Origin: Sphingomonadales bacterium
Lineage (GTDB): Bacteria > Pseudomonadota > Alphaproteobacteria > Sphingomonadales > Sphingomonadaceae
DNA length: 50,075 nt
Reading direction: 5' to 3'
Assembly: GCA_016714795.1 (NCBI GenBank)
Contig: JADKCA010000011.1
Span: 1 to 50,075, forward strand
Below the pieces are notes generated by a model. The model saw nothing but the letters and a program-made list of their open reading frames with translations. It ran no database searches and was not told the DNA's origin. This document shows, in pieces, positions 31,714-40,309 of the stretch; the first letter of the stretch is position 1; each line of letters begins with the position of its first letter. Position numbers and translations under genes: made by a program.

Positions 31714-34346
31714 TCGACCGCCTCCGCAAATTCGACCGAAGCGTCGTCATAGCGCGCCCGGTCTACGCCTTCGGGATAGGCGACACGTTCGATCGCGTCG
31801 GCCATCGAAAGACCGCTTTCGACCAGCTTTTCAATATGGGCATAGGTTTGCGGGCTCGAGGAGAATACCGTCGCCGAATAGCGATCGAGCACGAGCCGCC
31901 CTTGCGCCTCGGTGTCCGGACCGCGAATGAGCATGTCCGAATATTCCGCGCCATTGCGCTTGAGGCTCCGCATCATCGCCTCGGTCGCTCCGCTCATTTC
32001 GAACCGACCGAGCCGGGTGAAATCCGAAATCGTTTCGGACTTCTGCTGAAGCATGATGGTCCAGTCGCTGTTTTCAAGCGCTGCGATCGAGCCTTCGGAC
32101 TTGTAATAATCGTTGAGCGACTGGGTGGCGGTGATCAGCGCGCCGCCATATTTGCGGCAGGTCCGGGCATAGGTCTCGATGAACTCGGCCATCGAACCTC
32201 CTTTGAGCATCTGCCAGGCCTCATCCATGACGAACGCCTTGCGCACCGAACGGTCTGCTCGCATCGCCTGGGTGGACAGGAACATGATTGCAGTCAGAAC
32301 GACAGAACGGAGCTCTTCGCGCGCCGACAGATCGGAGAGCTCGAACACGGTCAGCTCGGCGTTGATTCTGAGACTGGCCTTGCCGATGAAGAAGCGACCA
32401 TAGGTTCCCGACGACGAGAAGGCCCGCATCGAAATGCCAAGACCGATGCCTTGCGGATGACCCGTCCGGTCAAGCGCCGCGATCACCCCATCGACCGACC
32501 CGTTCTGCCCGCTTTTTTCCCATTCCTGATTCACAGCGCCGTCGATGAGCCCGCGCTCTGTATCGTCGAGCCGGTCCATGTGCCGACCCATCTGGCCAAC
32601 GATCGACTTGAGCATCCCCATGCAATCCACACGGTAATCTTCATCGATCGCAGCCAGTTCTTGATCGATCATCGAAAATGGATTGAGGCAAAAGCCGGAG
32701 CTCATCGTGAACTCGACGAAATCGCCATTCTGCAGCTTGCAGCTGTGCTCGAACGAACGGCCGTCGTCGATGACGATGGCCTTGGCACCAGCCCCGACGA
32801 GCGCGGCCACCACTTCCTGTAGCGCCACAGATTTGCCTGACCCCGACTTGCCGATCACCGCAACATTGTGATTTCCTGCCTTGTTCTCGAAAGGCGACCA
32901 AAAGAAGGGCTGGCCCCTGCGGCCGACCAGAAGCAGATGTGGAATCGGTCCGCCCAGATATTCGCCCTGGAACGGCGCTATATTGGCCGCTGTCGTCGTG
33001 AGCATGGTCCGCAGGCGCTTCATCCGGTCGAGATCGCCGATCACGCCGTCGCCGCACGACATCGGGAACAGCGACATGAAGCCGAACATCTGCATGTAGC
33101 GCTCGTCGTGCAGGTCCCAGCCCGAAGCCTTGTACACCGCCTTCAGGTTGCGCTCGTGGATGTCACCCTTGCCGACCGGCGAAAATGCCGTGACGCCGTA
33201 AAACACCTTGACGAGTTTTTGCCCTTGGCGCAGCTGGTCCTGGACCAGCTCCCACTCCCGTGACTGATCGCGCAAATTGGGCATGAAGCGCGACGAATGC
33301 GAATTGGCGAGGCTGGTTGTCCGCATGAACTTGTAGCCGGCACGCGTGCTTTGCGCTTCTTCATCCGGGTAATGGATCGCGAGAACCGTCGCCACCGGGC
33401 ACGGCATCCGCAGCTTGTCCATGAACGGATCGCCGATCAGCCGCGCGGTATCCCACGGCGCCCAGCGCACGGGCAGGTTCCGCACCGCGTAACTGCGCAC
33501 ATCGAACTTGTCGGGGTAGATTTCACCGATCTCGGGCGATCCGTCGATGACCACTCCGGTTGCGCGGAACCGCTCGGTGCGCAGATAGATACGATCGGCC
33601 TCGACCTGCAGATCGACGTCGCGGCGCACCGCCTGATCCGCAATTGAGTCGAACGGGTTATAGTCCTTGACGTCTTCGTCAGAGGCACGCGTCGGCGCGG
33701 TCAGATCATCGATCAGCGCCAGGATGCCAACCGGCTCGACGGCTTCCGCGCCAACATCGATCGACTTGAGCATCGAGATCATCGAATCCCGCAAGAGCAT
33801 CAGCTCGTCTTCGCTGACATTCTTCTTCTCGGGGATTGCTAGTGCGCAGAACACGCGGTGCGAGCGAAGGTGGAACGGACCGTCGGCCGACAGCGACTCC
33901 CACACGCCCTTCGATAGATGCTCGGAGCGGTGCCGTGCCATCAGCTCGTAGATTCCGCCAACCCGAAAGCGCGGCAGGAACCATGAGCGAAATCGCTCGC
34001 CGATCCGCGGGCTCATCCACTGCATGATCTGGATGCACGCGCCTTCGGGTACGCCTTCGGAGAGGAACTGGCCGATAATGTCGCCCGTCCGCTCATCAGC
34101 CCCGATCAGAGGCGTCAGCTCGAGCACGAACCCCTTTGAATTGGCATTGTGGTAGATGCCCTTGCGCGGATCGAATGTCCGGTAAGGCAACCAATGCGAC
34201 AGCATGGGCACAAAGCCTGACTGCCGCGTCTTTTCGGCCTTGATCGGGCTCGCGAACCCCTTGGCGAGTTGATCCCATCGGGAAATCACCAGGAAGACCA
34301 GCCCCGCAATCGCCAAAAGGATACCCCAGAACATGCTGCCCGCCAT
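31710..34346 (-). CDS. traC: Conjugation ATPase TraC (VirB4 family)
   Basis: An 878-residue VirB4-type ATPase powering pilus assembly. The Walker A motif GKSGSGKSVALQE is near residue 498 and the Walker B KAFVMDEAWQML near 705, followed by ALITATQSLNDYY. The N-terminal TraC_F domain is recognisable (LLSHWLPYRTFDPRKGIYHN-like opening; FVLELTPLIGADE; FRSWFLPRFRVGGIYELMAR). Unlike F TraC, it begins with an apparent membrane segment (MFWGILLAIAGLVFLVIS), which could tether it to the inner membrane. It is slightly longer than F TraC (875). Both ends overlap neighbours by 4 bases or fewer. No frame disruptions. Confidence 0.95.
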   Translation of the reverse strand: MAGSMFWGILLAIAGLVFLVISRWDQLAKGFASPIKAEKTRQSGFVPMLSHWLPYRTFDPRKGIYHNANSKGFVLELTPLIGADERTGDIIGQFLSEGVPEGACIQIMQWMSPRIGERFRSWFLPRFRVGGIYELMARHRSEHLSKGVWESLSADGPFHLRSHRVFCALAIPEKKNVSEDELMLLRDSMISMLKSIDVGAEAVEPVGILALIDDLTAPTRASDEDVKDYNPFDSIADQAVRRDVDLQVEADRIYLRTERFRATGVVIDGSPEIGEIYPDKFDVRSYAVRNLPVRWAPWDTARLIGDPFMDKLRMPCPVATVLAIHYPDEEAQSTRAGYKFMRTTSLANSHSSRFMPNLRDQSREWELVQDQLRQGQKLVKVFYGVTAFSPVGKGDIHERNLKAVYKASGWDLHDERYMQMFGFMSLFPMSCGDGVIGDLDRMKRLRTMLTTTAANIAPFQGEYLGGPIPHLLLVGRRGQPFFWSPFENKAGNHNVAVIGKSGSGKSVALQEVVAALVGAGAKAIVIDDGRSFEHSCKLQNGDFVEFTMSSGFCLNPFSMIDQELAAIDEDYRVDCMGMLKSIVGQMGRHMDRLDDTERGLIDGAVNQEWEKSGQNGSVDGVIAALDRTGHPQGIGLGISMRAFSSSGTYGRFFIGKASLRINAELTVFELSDLSAREELRSVVLTAIMFLSTQAMRADRSVRKAFVMDEAWQMLKGGSMAEFIETYARTCRKYGGALITATQSLNDYYKSEGSIAALENSDWTIMLQQKSETISDFTRLGRFEMSGATEAMMRSLKRNGAEYSDMLIRGPDTEAQGRLVLDRYSATVFSSSPQTYAHIEKLVESGLSMADAIERVAYPEGVDRARYDDASVEFAEAVE

Positions 34347-35038
34347 CAGTCGTCATCCCCGTTCGGGGCCGGGAATGCCGGCGCGGACACGCTCACGGTC
34401 TGCACCTTTGCAACTGCGGGCGCGGGGCTCGTCCCATCATTTGCTGACGGCTTGATATTCTCGGTTGCCCGGTTGGCACGCGGTGCCGATCCCGCAACGG
34501 GAGCACCAAGGCCATTGGCATAGGCCTGCTTGACGCTTGTATCGAAGGCCTCTGGCGGTGCCATCGCCTGGTGCCGGATCGGCTGAGCAGATGCCAGTGC
34601 CGGTGCGCCGGAAGCCAGCTCGCTCAGCGACAGACGGGTCGGCGTGCCTTGGCCGCTGACCTGTTCGTCGCTTGCAAAAGCAATATCGGCGTAGACGATC
34701 TGAGGCTCACGCCACCGTCCGAACCGATCCGTTCGACCAGGCAGAACGATCCGCATCCCGCGCGTACCCTGTGTCGCAGCGGCAACCGACGGCCGTCCGC
34801 CACTCTTGGGCCGATAATGGATCGCGGGATTGCCTCTATTGGCACCGTCATCATTGGCGCCAATCTGAGCCAGCGCTTGATCGTCGATCGCCGACGTTGG
34901 CGCGCATATGCCGCTCGGTGCATTGCACTGGAAATTGCCCTTCACATTGCCGCCCAGCGTCGCGCATCCCACCAGCGCTCCCAGCACCACCGTTCCGGCA
35001 AGACCTGCAATCATTCTCCGCTGCACCTTGGAGCGCAT
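34346..35038 (-). CDS. traV: Outer-membrane lipoprotein TraV
   Basis: A 230-residue lipoprotein of the F-type core complex, functionally equivalent to VirB7. The signal sequence ends in a lipobox, LVGC, with the lipidated Cys25 (GTVVLGALVGCATLGGN). Two further cysteines in NFQCNAPSGICAPTS match the conserved TraV pair. The rest is low-complexity and Ala/Pro-rich, probably extended through the periplasm to bind TraK and TraB. Its stop overlaps the traC ATG. F TraV is 171 residues; the extra length lies in the variable C-terminus. Confidence 0.88.
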   Translation of the reverse strand: MRSKVQRRMIAGLAGTVVLGALVGCATLGGNVKGNFQCNAPSGICAPTSAIDDQALAQIGANDDGANRGNPAIHYRPKSGGRPSVAAATQGTRGMRIVLPGRTDRFGRWREPQIVYADIAFASDEQVSGQGTPTRLSLSELASGAPALASAQPIRHQAMAPPEAFDTSVKQAYANGLGAPVAGSAPRANRATENIKPSANDGTSPAPAVAKVQTVSVSAPAFPAPNGDDD

Positions 35039-35087
35039 GGCCCTCTTCCTTTCTTCACCTGACTACAAACCGCGGCGACGCGCTCGC

Positions 35088-35927
35088 TCAGCTGGCCTTC
35101 AGCCATTCCTCCAGGAATTGCTTTGGGCGAAATCCTTCGAGCACCGTCCCGTCGCCGCGCACGATCACAGGGGTGCCCATGAAATGATGTTGCTGCGCAA
35201 ACCGCTCATTGGCGTCGAGTCCACTCGTGTCGCACGTGGCTGCCGCGAGCTCGAGACCGGCATAGGCGTCGCGCGCCGCACGAACCTTGTCGCGGGCGCA
35301 ATAGACCCGATCCGACAGATCGCGGCTGCCCAGCACCGAAATCGGCCGCTCAATCACCCGCACATTCATCTGCTCAAGCGTTGCGACCAAGGCGCGGCAA
35401 TAGCCGCAGCGAAAATCAGTGAAGATCGTTACCGGCTGGCCGCCCGATTTACCCCAGTTGATCGCACCGGCGGCAGGAAGCCCTGACAGATCGACGCGCG
35501 CAATCGCCTGACGCGGGGCAGGGGTGTTCGGTCCCGCGCCCCGCCCTTGTGCCGAACGCGGGACAGGTTGCGCGCCGTATTGAGCGGCTTCTTCACCGGT
35601 ATCGCGCTCGGGATTTCCGCCAAGCAGGGTCTCGGGGTTGATTTCGAGCAGTTTTGCGGCGGTCAGATCCTGACGCGTCTCCATATCGTAGAGGCGCCCC
35701 ACAAACAGGTAGCGCGCGTTGGCATCGGTGTAGAACACCGTCTTGCCCGCGATGACCTCGCACACCCCGTTGAGCTTGGCGCAATCGACCGACGTCACTT
35801 GTGTGCGCGGCAGGCGCGCTTGCAATCGCTGCGACACCTTCACCCCATCGACAGTGGCTTGCGCAAACACAGCCGTCGCTACCGTCAAAAGCCCGGCACC
35901 AATAAATCCGATCGTCCTGACCTTCAT
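35088..35927 (-). CDS. dsbC: DsbC-type thiol:disulfide isomerase
   Basis: A 279-residue periplasmic disulfide isomerase. It has a signal peptide (MKVRTIGFIGAGLLTVATAV, cut near VFAQ), an N-terminal dimerisation domain (VSQRLQARLPRTQVTSVDCA, VIAGKTVFYTDANARYLFVG) and a C-terminal thioredoxin-like domain with the active site FTDFRCGYCRALV at about residue 174. The cis-Pro element is FMGTPVIVRGDG. A Pro/Gly-rich linker of ~40 residues separates the domains. Location in the tra operon suggests it serves the cysteine-rich TraN, TraU and TraH. The gap to traV is 49 bp and to traB 14 bp. Confidence 0.92.
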   Translation of the reverse strand: MKVRTIGFIGAGLLTVATAVFAQATVDGVKVSQRLQARLPRTQVTSVDCAKLNGVCEVIAGKTVFYTDANARYLFVGRLYDMETRQDLTAAKLLEINPETLLGGNPERDTGEEAAQYGAQPVPRSAQGRGAGPNTPAPRQAIARVDLSGLPAAGAINWGKSGGQPVTIFTDFRCGYCRALVATLEQMNVRVIERPISVLGSRDLSDRVYCARDKVRAARDAYAGLELAAATCDTSGLDANERFAQQHHFMGTPVIVRGDGTVLEGFRPKQFLEEWLKAS

Positions 35928-35941
35928 GTTATGTCTCCACT

Positions 35942-37279
35942 TCAGTTCCGCACCATCAGGCCTTCGAGGAAGACAATCTCCACCTCGATGCCCGTCGGCA
36001 TTTCGATCACCGGCTGATATTGTTCGGCCCGTTCGATCAGATATTGCGACACCATGTCGCCGGCCTGCGAAACGCCTTCGCCAAACCCGGCACCTGCAAT
36101 CTCACCGGGCGACAGCTTTTGCCGCTGGCCATTGACCACGGTTGTCGAGCCGTTGAGCACCCCTTGGGTGTTGGCTTGGAACCCGCGTCCGATCCCGCCG
36201 ACGAGCCCGGCCATAAACGCCTGCGTCGCAAGGCTTCCCTCGCGGCTGACCACACGCCCGCGTACGCCGGTCTTGCCGCCGAACGCGATGAACCCTTTGA
36301 CCTCGGATTCGGCAAAGCGCCCGCCAGGTACCGGACAGGTCATCTTGGCGAGGCGGACATAGACCTTCTCGCTCGACAGATCACCCCGCGCAGCGCCGTT
36401 GACGAGGCACCCTTCGAGCTTGGTCGTCAGGATCTTGCCGTGATCGGCGACCGACCGTGCAGGCCCGATAATACGCAGCACGACCGGCAACGGATCAGAT
36501 TGTGAACTCACATTGGACGACGCGTCGACGCCAACGATCACGCGCGCGCGCGCGAACGAATTGGCCGGGAGATAGTTGATGCTTGATGATTCCACCGCAC
36601 CGTTTCCCGTCCCTCGCGGTGCCGGTGTTCCACCGTTTCCCGCAGCACCCGTCGATCCGAATGAAATAACCTTGAGCTCGTTCGGGCGCCCCAGTCCGGC
36701 AGGGATTGCCTGCGCCTGATAGCCTGTTGGACCATTCACACCGTAAAGCGCCCTTGGCCCGGCGGCGGCGGACGTCGCCGCAGATTGCGCCGCCGCGAGC
36801 TGCGACCTCAGTTGCTGGTTCTCGGTCTCATAGGCCGACACAACCCGTGTTCCATCGGCGGCCATGCTGCCATTCTCGCTTTGCAACCGGTTGATCTGCT
36901 CTTGCATCTGCGCAATCTGATCACCCTGACCCTGCATCGATCGCAGCCGGTTATCCTGCGTCTGCAGGCGGTTTTCCGACATGGAGATCCATTCTTGCTC
37001 GGACAGGTTTCGACCGGCGAGATCGTCGGTGGAGACCCTGATGGCCTGGCCAGTGGCGCGATCCTTCAACGCGGCATCGTCGGTTGAACCCTCGCCCAGG
37101 ATCCAGTAGCCGGTTCCCAGAATGATCACTGCGCCCGCCGACAGCAGACCGATGCGCTGCCGCTTCAGCCGCTCTTCATTGGCACCAAGGTCCATGCTGC
37201 CGTCGACCGCAGCGGCAGCCTCATCTTCAACGCTACTGGTCGCCTTCTTGCGGCGAAACCTGTCGAGAAAGCCTGCCAT
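35942..37279 (-). CDS. traB: Core-complex protein TraB (VirB10-like)
   Basis: A 445-residue inner-membrane-anchored protein that spans the periplasm to the outer-membrane ring. It begins MAGFLDRFRRKKATSSVEDE and has one membrane segment (RIGLLSAGAVIILGTGYWI). A coiled coil follows (ENRLQTQDNRLRSMQGQGDQ, then IAQMQEQINRLQSENGSMAA) with an Ala/Gly-rich linker. The C-terminal TrbI/VirB10-like beta domain holds INYLPANSFARARVIVGVDA, GDLSSEKVYVRLAKMTCPV and GFQANTQGVLNGSTTVVNGQ. F TraB is 475 residues. It starts on the same bases where traK stops (ATGA). Confidence 0.93.
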   Translation of the reverse strand: MAGFLDRFRRKKATSSVEDEAAAAVDGSMDLGANEERLKRQRIGLLSAGAVIILGTGYWILGEGSTDDAALKDRATGQAIRVSTDDLAGRNLSEQEWISMSENRLQTQDNRLRSMQGQGDQIAQMQEQINRLQSENGSMAADGTRVVSAYETENQQLRSQLAAAQSAATSAAAGPRALYGVNGPTGYQAQAIPAGLGRPNELKVISFGSTGAAGNGGTPAPRGTGNGAVESSSINYLPANSFARARVIVGVDASSNVSSQSDPLPVVLRIIGPARSVADHGKILTTKLEGCLVNGAARGDLSSEKVYVRLAKMTCPVPGGRFAESEVKGFIAFGGKTGVRGRVVSREGSLATQAFMAGLVGGIGRGFQANTQGVLNGSTTVVNGQRQKLSPGEIAGAGFGEGVSQAGDMVSQYLIERAEQYQPVIEMPTGIEVEIVFLEGLMVRN

Positions 37280-38049
37280 CAGCGCGCACTCCCTTTGTCC
37301 AGAACCACATAAACCGCCGTCGCCTGCCGGGCACCGAGCGTCCGATTGCCAATGCTCACCGCCACTGCGTCGGCAGGTGCGACCATGGCTTCGGACAGCT
37401 CGACGGGCTTGCTGCCGAGGTTCTCGACCCGCACCACCCGCCCGATCAGATCGGAGCCGCGATATTCAGAGACCAGTTGCACGGTCAGATCACCTGACCG
37501 CACAGGCACCAGCGCCGCGCGCTCTATCCGGAAACCGGGCACGATTTGCTGCGTCGCCATGCCTTGGACGAGACGGATCGCTGTCTCTTGCTGGTCGGGC
37601 GCTTCGATATCGCCATCGCTCCGATCCGCCGACTTTGCCAGCGCATTGACCTGCGGGTTGGTGACGAAAATCTGCTGCGCTTCGATGGCTTCGACCTTGC
37701 AGGTGAAGCGATAGACAAAGCCCTTCTTGCTCGTGCCGAAAAACGAGAAGCTCTTGCGCTTGAACCCTTCGGGAATACCGACATAAATGTCGCCGCGCGT
37801 CGGCTCGTTGACGACGTTGAAGTCGTCAATCGGGCTTAGCGCCTGGACTTTTGACACGCTGGCGAATTCGTCCCCCACCAGACTGATCCGGGTCAGATCG
37901 CGCGCCGAGGCAATGCAATCGACACCCGCATTATCTTCAACCGACAGCGCCTGGTCCGCATGCGCGGGAAACGCCGCAACGAGCACGCCTGCCGCGAACA
38001 ACGCCGCACCCGTCGCGCGTGATACGCTGCAGTAGATATTCATCATCAT
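37279..38049 (-). CDS. traK: Core-complex secretin-like protein TraK (VirB9-like)
   Basis: A 256-residue periplasmic protein forming the outer ring with TraV and TraB. The start at 38049 (one of three consecutive ATGs, MMMNIYCSVSRATGAALFAA) gives a normal signal peptide cut after PAHA and has GGAGCG upstream. The frame also extends to a GTG at 38097, which would add an odd second hydrophobic stretch. The TraK core is visible: DLTRISLVGDEFASVSKVQA, TRGDIYVGIPEGFKRKSFSF, GFVYRFTCKVEAIEAQQIFV. A C-terminal SEYRGSDLIGRVVRVENLGS segment follows. F TraK is 242 residues. Confidence 0.9.
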   Translation of the reverse strand: MMMNIYCSVSRATGAALFAAGVLVAAFPAHADQALSVEDNAGVDCIASARDLTRISLVGDEFASVSKVQALSPIDDFNVVNEPTRGDIYVGIPEGFKRKSFSFFGTSKKGFVYRFTCKVEAIEAQQIFVTNPQVNALAKSADRSDGDIEAPDQQETAIRLVQGMATQQIVPGFRIERAALVPVRSGDLTVQLVSEYRGSDLIGRVVRVENLGSKPVELSEAMVAPADAVAVSIGNRTLGARQATAVYVVLDKGSAR

Positions 38050-38101
38050 AACCGCTCCAATCACAAGCAGCGCCAGGCCGAGAACGAGACTGCCCACACC
38101 G

Positions 38102-38716
38102 TCACCTGACTTTCAGTTCTGAACTGTCGGGATGGGCCGCCGTCGCCGCGCCCGCCGCTGGTTCGCCCTCTTTTGCCACCGCGCCGAACTCGAGGAGGCG
38201 AAGTTCAAGGCCGGTGTAAGACCAGCCAAAGCGGAACGTGCGATGGAGTGCCGACACCTCCTGTCGACCGACCATCGTGTGAACAACACCTGAGACTTCC
38301 GAAGTCAGTGTGTCAGGGTCGACTGTCAGTCGCTCGATGGTGAAGAAATAGGCAACCGACGACCCACGCTGGTCGCTTGCCATCTTGATCAGCTCGCCCT
38401 TCATCTGGCCATAGGCCGAAGGGTGGACGATCTTGAGAACCGCCTCCATCCAATATTCGAGGCTCGCAGGATTGCGGTTGAACATCATGATCGCTGCGTC
38501 GCGTGTCACCAGTTCAAGATATTCGCGGCTCACCCCTTCCGAGGAGATCGCCAGCACATTTCCGTGAACGGGCTGCAAAATGACCTCGCGATCGCGCGAC
38601 GCAGCGCCAACGCCTGCAATCAATGCGACAGCCCCGAACCCGGCAGCGGCCATCGCAAGCATGTTGCGCTGCTTGAGAATTTTTTGCGCCTGCGCCTGAC
38701 TGTAACCGACGTCCAT
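38102..38716 (-). CDS. traE: Pilus assembly protein TraE (VirB5/VirB8-like)
   Basis: A 204-residue inner-membrane protein with one N-terminal membrane segment (MLAMAAAGFGAVALIAGVGA) and a periplasmic domain of the TraE family: EYLELVTRDAAIMMFNRNPA, YWMEAVLKIVHPSAYGQMKG, ELIKMASDQRGSSVAYFF. It contains the internal EVSGVVHTMVGRQEVSALHR strand region. F TraE is 188 residues. It starts 4 bp after traL and ends 52 bp before the preferred traK start, within the tail of the same polycistronic unit. Confidence 0.9.
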   Translation of the reverse strand: MDVGYSQAQAQKILKQRNMLAMAAAGFGAVALIAGVGAASRDREVILQPVHGNVLAISSEGVSREYLELVTRDAAIMMFNRNPASLEYWMEAVLKIVHPSAYGQMKGELIKMASDQRGSSVAYFFTIERLTVDPDTLTSEVSGVVHTMVGRQEVSALHRTFRFGWSYTGLELRLLEFGAVAKEGEPAAGAATAAHPDSSELKVR

Positions 38717-38720
38717 ATCT

Positions 38721-39005
38721 CTATCCCGCCATCAAACGAAGATGGGAGGGCGGGACGTGCTGGATCCCCGTCACAGTCGACGGGAGATGCCAATAAGCCA
38801 TATGAAGAAGCCACGAGGTTGCCTTGCCCGCCTTAGCCTTGCGGAGGCCCCACCACCCACCAAAACCGGCCACGAGACCGATGATGATATGCTGGGAGAG
38901 AATTCCGGTGATGAAAGGAGCGGCCATCGCTGCGAACTCGTCAACGGTCCACAGCCCGATCCTTTCAGGCTCATCCAGAAACACTGGTATGGCGTATCTA
39001 TCCAT
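38721..39005 (-). CDS. traL: Pilus assembly protein TraL
   Basis: A 94-residue small inner-membrane protein of F-type systems (VirB3-like). The start is ATG 39005: MDRYAIPVFLDEPERIGLWT, a classic TraL opening. Two hydrophobic stretches follow (FAAMAAPFITGILSQHIIIG and LVAGFGGWWGLRKAKAG), then a conserved HMAYWHLP box. It matches F TraL in length (91). A longer frame extends upstream but only shadows traA. It lies 38 bp after traA. Confidence 0.9.
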   Translation of the reverse strand: MDRYAIPVFLDEPERIGLWTVDEFAAMAAPFITGILSQHIIIGLVAGFGGWWGLRKAKAGKATSWLLHMAYWHLPSTVTGIQHVPPSHLRLMAG

Positions 39006-39043
39006 GGCTGATGTCCCACCCTCCCGAGAGGAAGGCGCTGTCC

Positions 39044-39370
39044 CTAGATCAGCGCCGTGATCGTAGACGTCACGATCGGCACGCCGGTGCCGACTGCGAC
39101 GCCGACGCCGACCGGGATCGCAACCTGGCCAAGCCGGAACCCGGCTGCAGCCATGCCGATGACGCCGCTCGCAAGGCTCAGCAGGGTGATGATCTTGCCG
39201 CCCGATCCTTCCAGGAAACCGGTGAACTTGGTGAAAGCCGTGTTGAACGTCGTGTCCGCCCCGGCAAACGCAGGACCAACGAACACGATGAACGCTGCGA
39301 TCGCGATCACCGCGAAAGCGAGCATCCAGATCTTGTCGGCCTGCCCCTTCTTCAAAGCCAATGAAGTCAT
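39044..39370 (-). CDS. traA: Propilin TraA
   Basis: A 108-residue pilin precursor and the first gene of the tra operon. The start is ATG 39370 (MTSLALKKGQADKIWMLAFA) after GAGGAAAGAG. The leader contains a hydrophobic stretch and ends at a signal-peptidase-like site, GPAFA, leaving a mature pilin of ~72 residues that starts GADTTFNTAFTKFTGFLE. Two hydrophobic helices follow (IITLLSLASGVIGMAAAGF and VAIPVGVGVAVGTGVPIV) separated by a short basic turn (RLGQ). Mature size matches F pilin (70). An S26 peptidase in the same operon may process it. A longer upstream frame (to 39418) lacks a ribosome site. Confidence 0.9.
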   Translation of the reverse strand: MTSLALKKGQADKIWMLAFAVIAIAAFIVFVGPAFAGADTTFNTAFTKFTGFLEGSGGKIITLLSLASGVIGMAAAGFRLGQVAIPVGVGVAVGTGVPIVTSTITALI

Positions 39371-39492
39371 TGCTCTTTCCTCTGACAGGACGCTCTTGCG
39401 AGCGCCGGTAAACGACACTCCAACGAGAGCGCCTCAAAGGACTAAGCTCGCCCGGCCTGTCGGGCGGCAAGCGGCACAGATTGGGCGTGCGT

Positions 39493-39526
39493 TAAAAAAT
39501 CGACTCGCGGTGCGATTATTTTTTGG
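39493..39526. promoter_or_regulatory. AT-rich dyad upstream of traA
   Basis: An AAAAAATCG arm and a CGATTATTTTTT arm flank a ~10-nt GC-richer loop. It sits between traA and the dyad array, just before the first 15-bp site. It could be a melting element, an attenuator or part of the tra promoter. Confidence 0.45.
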
Positions 39527-39529
39527 ATG

Positions 39530-39653
39530 CGTCACTTGGCGACAGGGGCACTGTCACTTGTTGACAGGTGTTGCGTCAGATTCTGACGTCACCTCTGTCA
39601 GAAATTGACGTGGTTCCCGCCAGTTTCTTGCGGACGATTGCCAAAATCTGACG
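39530..39653. promoter_or_regulatory. Phased array of six 15-bp dyads (operator or iteron array)
   Basis: Six sites of form YGYCA-N5-TGACR are spaced 22, 22, 22, 22 and 21 bp apart. They are CGTCA-CTTGG-CGACA (39530), TGTCA-CTTGT-TGACA (39552), CGTCA-GATTC-TGACG (39574), TGTCA-GAAAT-TGACG (39596), CGCCA-GTTTC-TTGCG (39618, degenerate) and TGCCA-AAATC-TGACG (39639). All lie on the same helical face, between traA and a divergent HTH gene. A DnaA-box-like CTATCCACA occurs at 39770-39778. The rest of the 445-bp gap is AT-rich with no gene. It may be a tra operator, or an iteron origin. Confidence 0.75.
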
Positions 39654-39815
39654 CATGGTGAAACGAATCACCCGATTGAACCTCAGAAATCATGCAAACA
39701 CCCCCGAAAACACCTAAAAAACATTCCCAATATTTCTGGAAGCACGTCAAAGGGGGTTGACCAACCGAGCTATCCACAACAACATTTCTGAGAACGAAAA
39801 AGGGGGTCGCGCTCT

Positions 39816-40304
39816 ATGGACTTGTTCAACAACGCAGAGTTGATCGATGAATCAACCAAACTGAGCCCGTCCGAAGCCGAAGAACAGTTCAGGCTGTTGA
39901 TTCAGTCTGAGCAATCTGTTTCCTCAAAAAGCCAATCCCAGATCGCAAACGAGGTCGGTCTGAAGATCCGCAAGTATCAGCGGATACTTTCTGGGCAGCA
40001 GCCATTGTCCGCCGCGTTGCTGAACGATCTGACAACGGCATTGGGCATTGATAAGCCACGCGCAATCTTTGCAATCGACCGCTACAAGGATTGGCATCGA
40101 TATTACGACCCCACCCTCAAGGTCGCTGTCGACCTGCTTCCGCTCGTCGTCGATGCGTTCAACGCGGACGATATGTGTTCGATCGAACCCATGCACCCTC
40201 GTGCGCTTGAGCAACTCGCGAAATGGATCGCCGAGACGATCATCACGCATCAGGAGAAGATCTGCGCCCGGCGCGAAGAACTCGACCTTATGAAAGTCGC
40301 CTGA
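39816..40304 (+). CDS. HTH (Xre-like) regulator divergent from tra operon
   Basis: A 162-residue protein with a helix-turn-helix of the Cro/CI type at about residues 42-80: SQSQIANEVGLKIRKYQRIL, then SGQQPLSAALLNDLTTALGI. The start ATG 39816 follows AAAGGGGG. A C-terminal helical region (HPRALEQLAKWIAETIITHQ) could dimerise. It is transcribed away from traA, with the phased dyad array between them, so it is the obvious candidate to bind those sites and control transfer. No replication initiator features were seen. It is convergent with the lytic transglycosylase gene, six bases apart. Confidence 0.72.
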   Translation: MDLFNNAELIDESTKLSPSEAEEQFRLLIQSEQSVSSKSQSQIANEVGLKIRKYQRILSGQQPLSAALLNDLTTALGIDKPRAIFAIDRYKDWHRYYDPTLKVAVDLLPLVVDAFNADDMCSIEPMHPRALEQLAKWIAETIITHQEKICARREELDLMKVA

Positions 40305-40309
40305 GCGGC

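Noticed and set aside
31632..32822. 396-residue plus-strand frame under traC
   Set aside because: Antisense to the VirB4-type ATPase with its Walker motifs; no recognisable domain.
39816..40304. Replication initiator next to an iteron-like array
   Set aside because: The encoded protein is a 162-residue Xre-like HTH protein without the tandem winged-helix layout of RepA/TrfA-type initiators; an operator role for the array is more economical.
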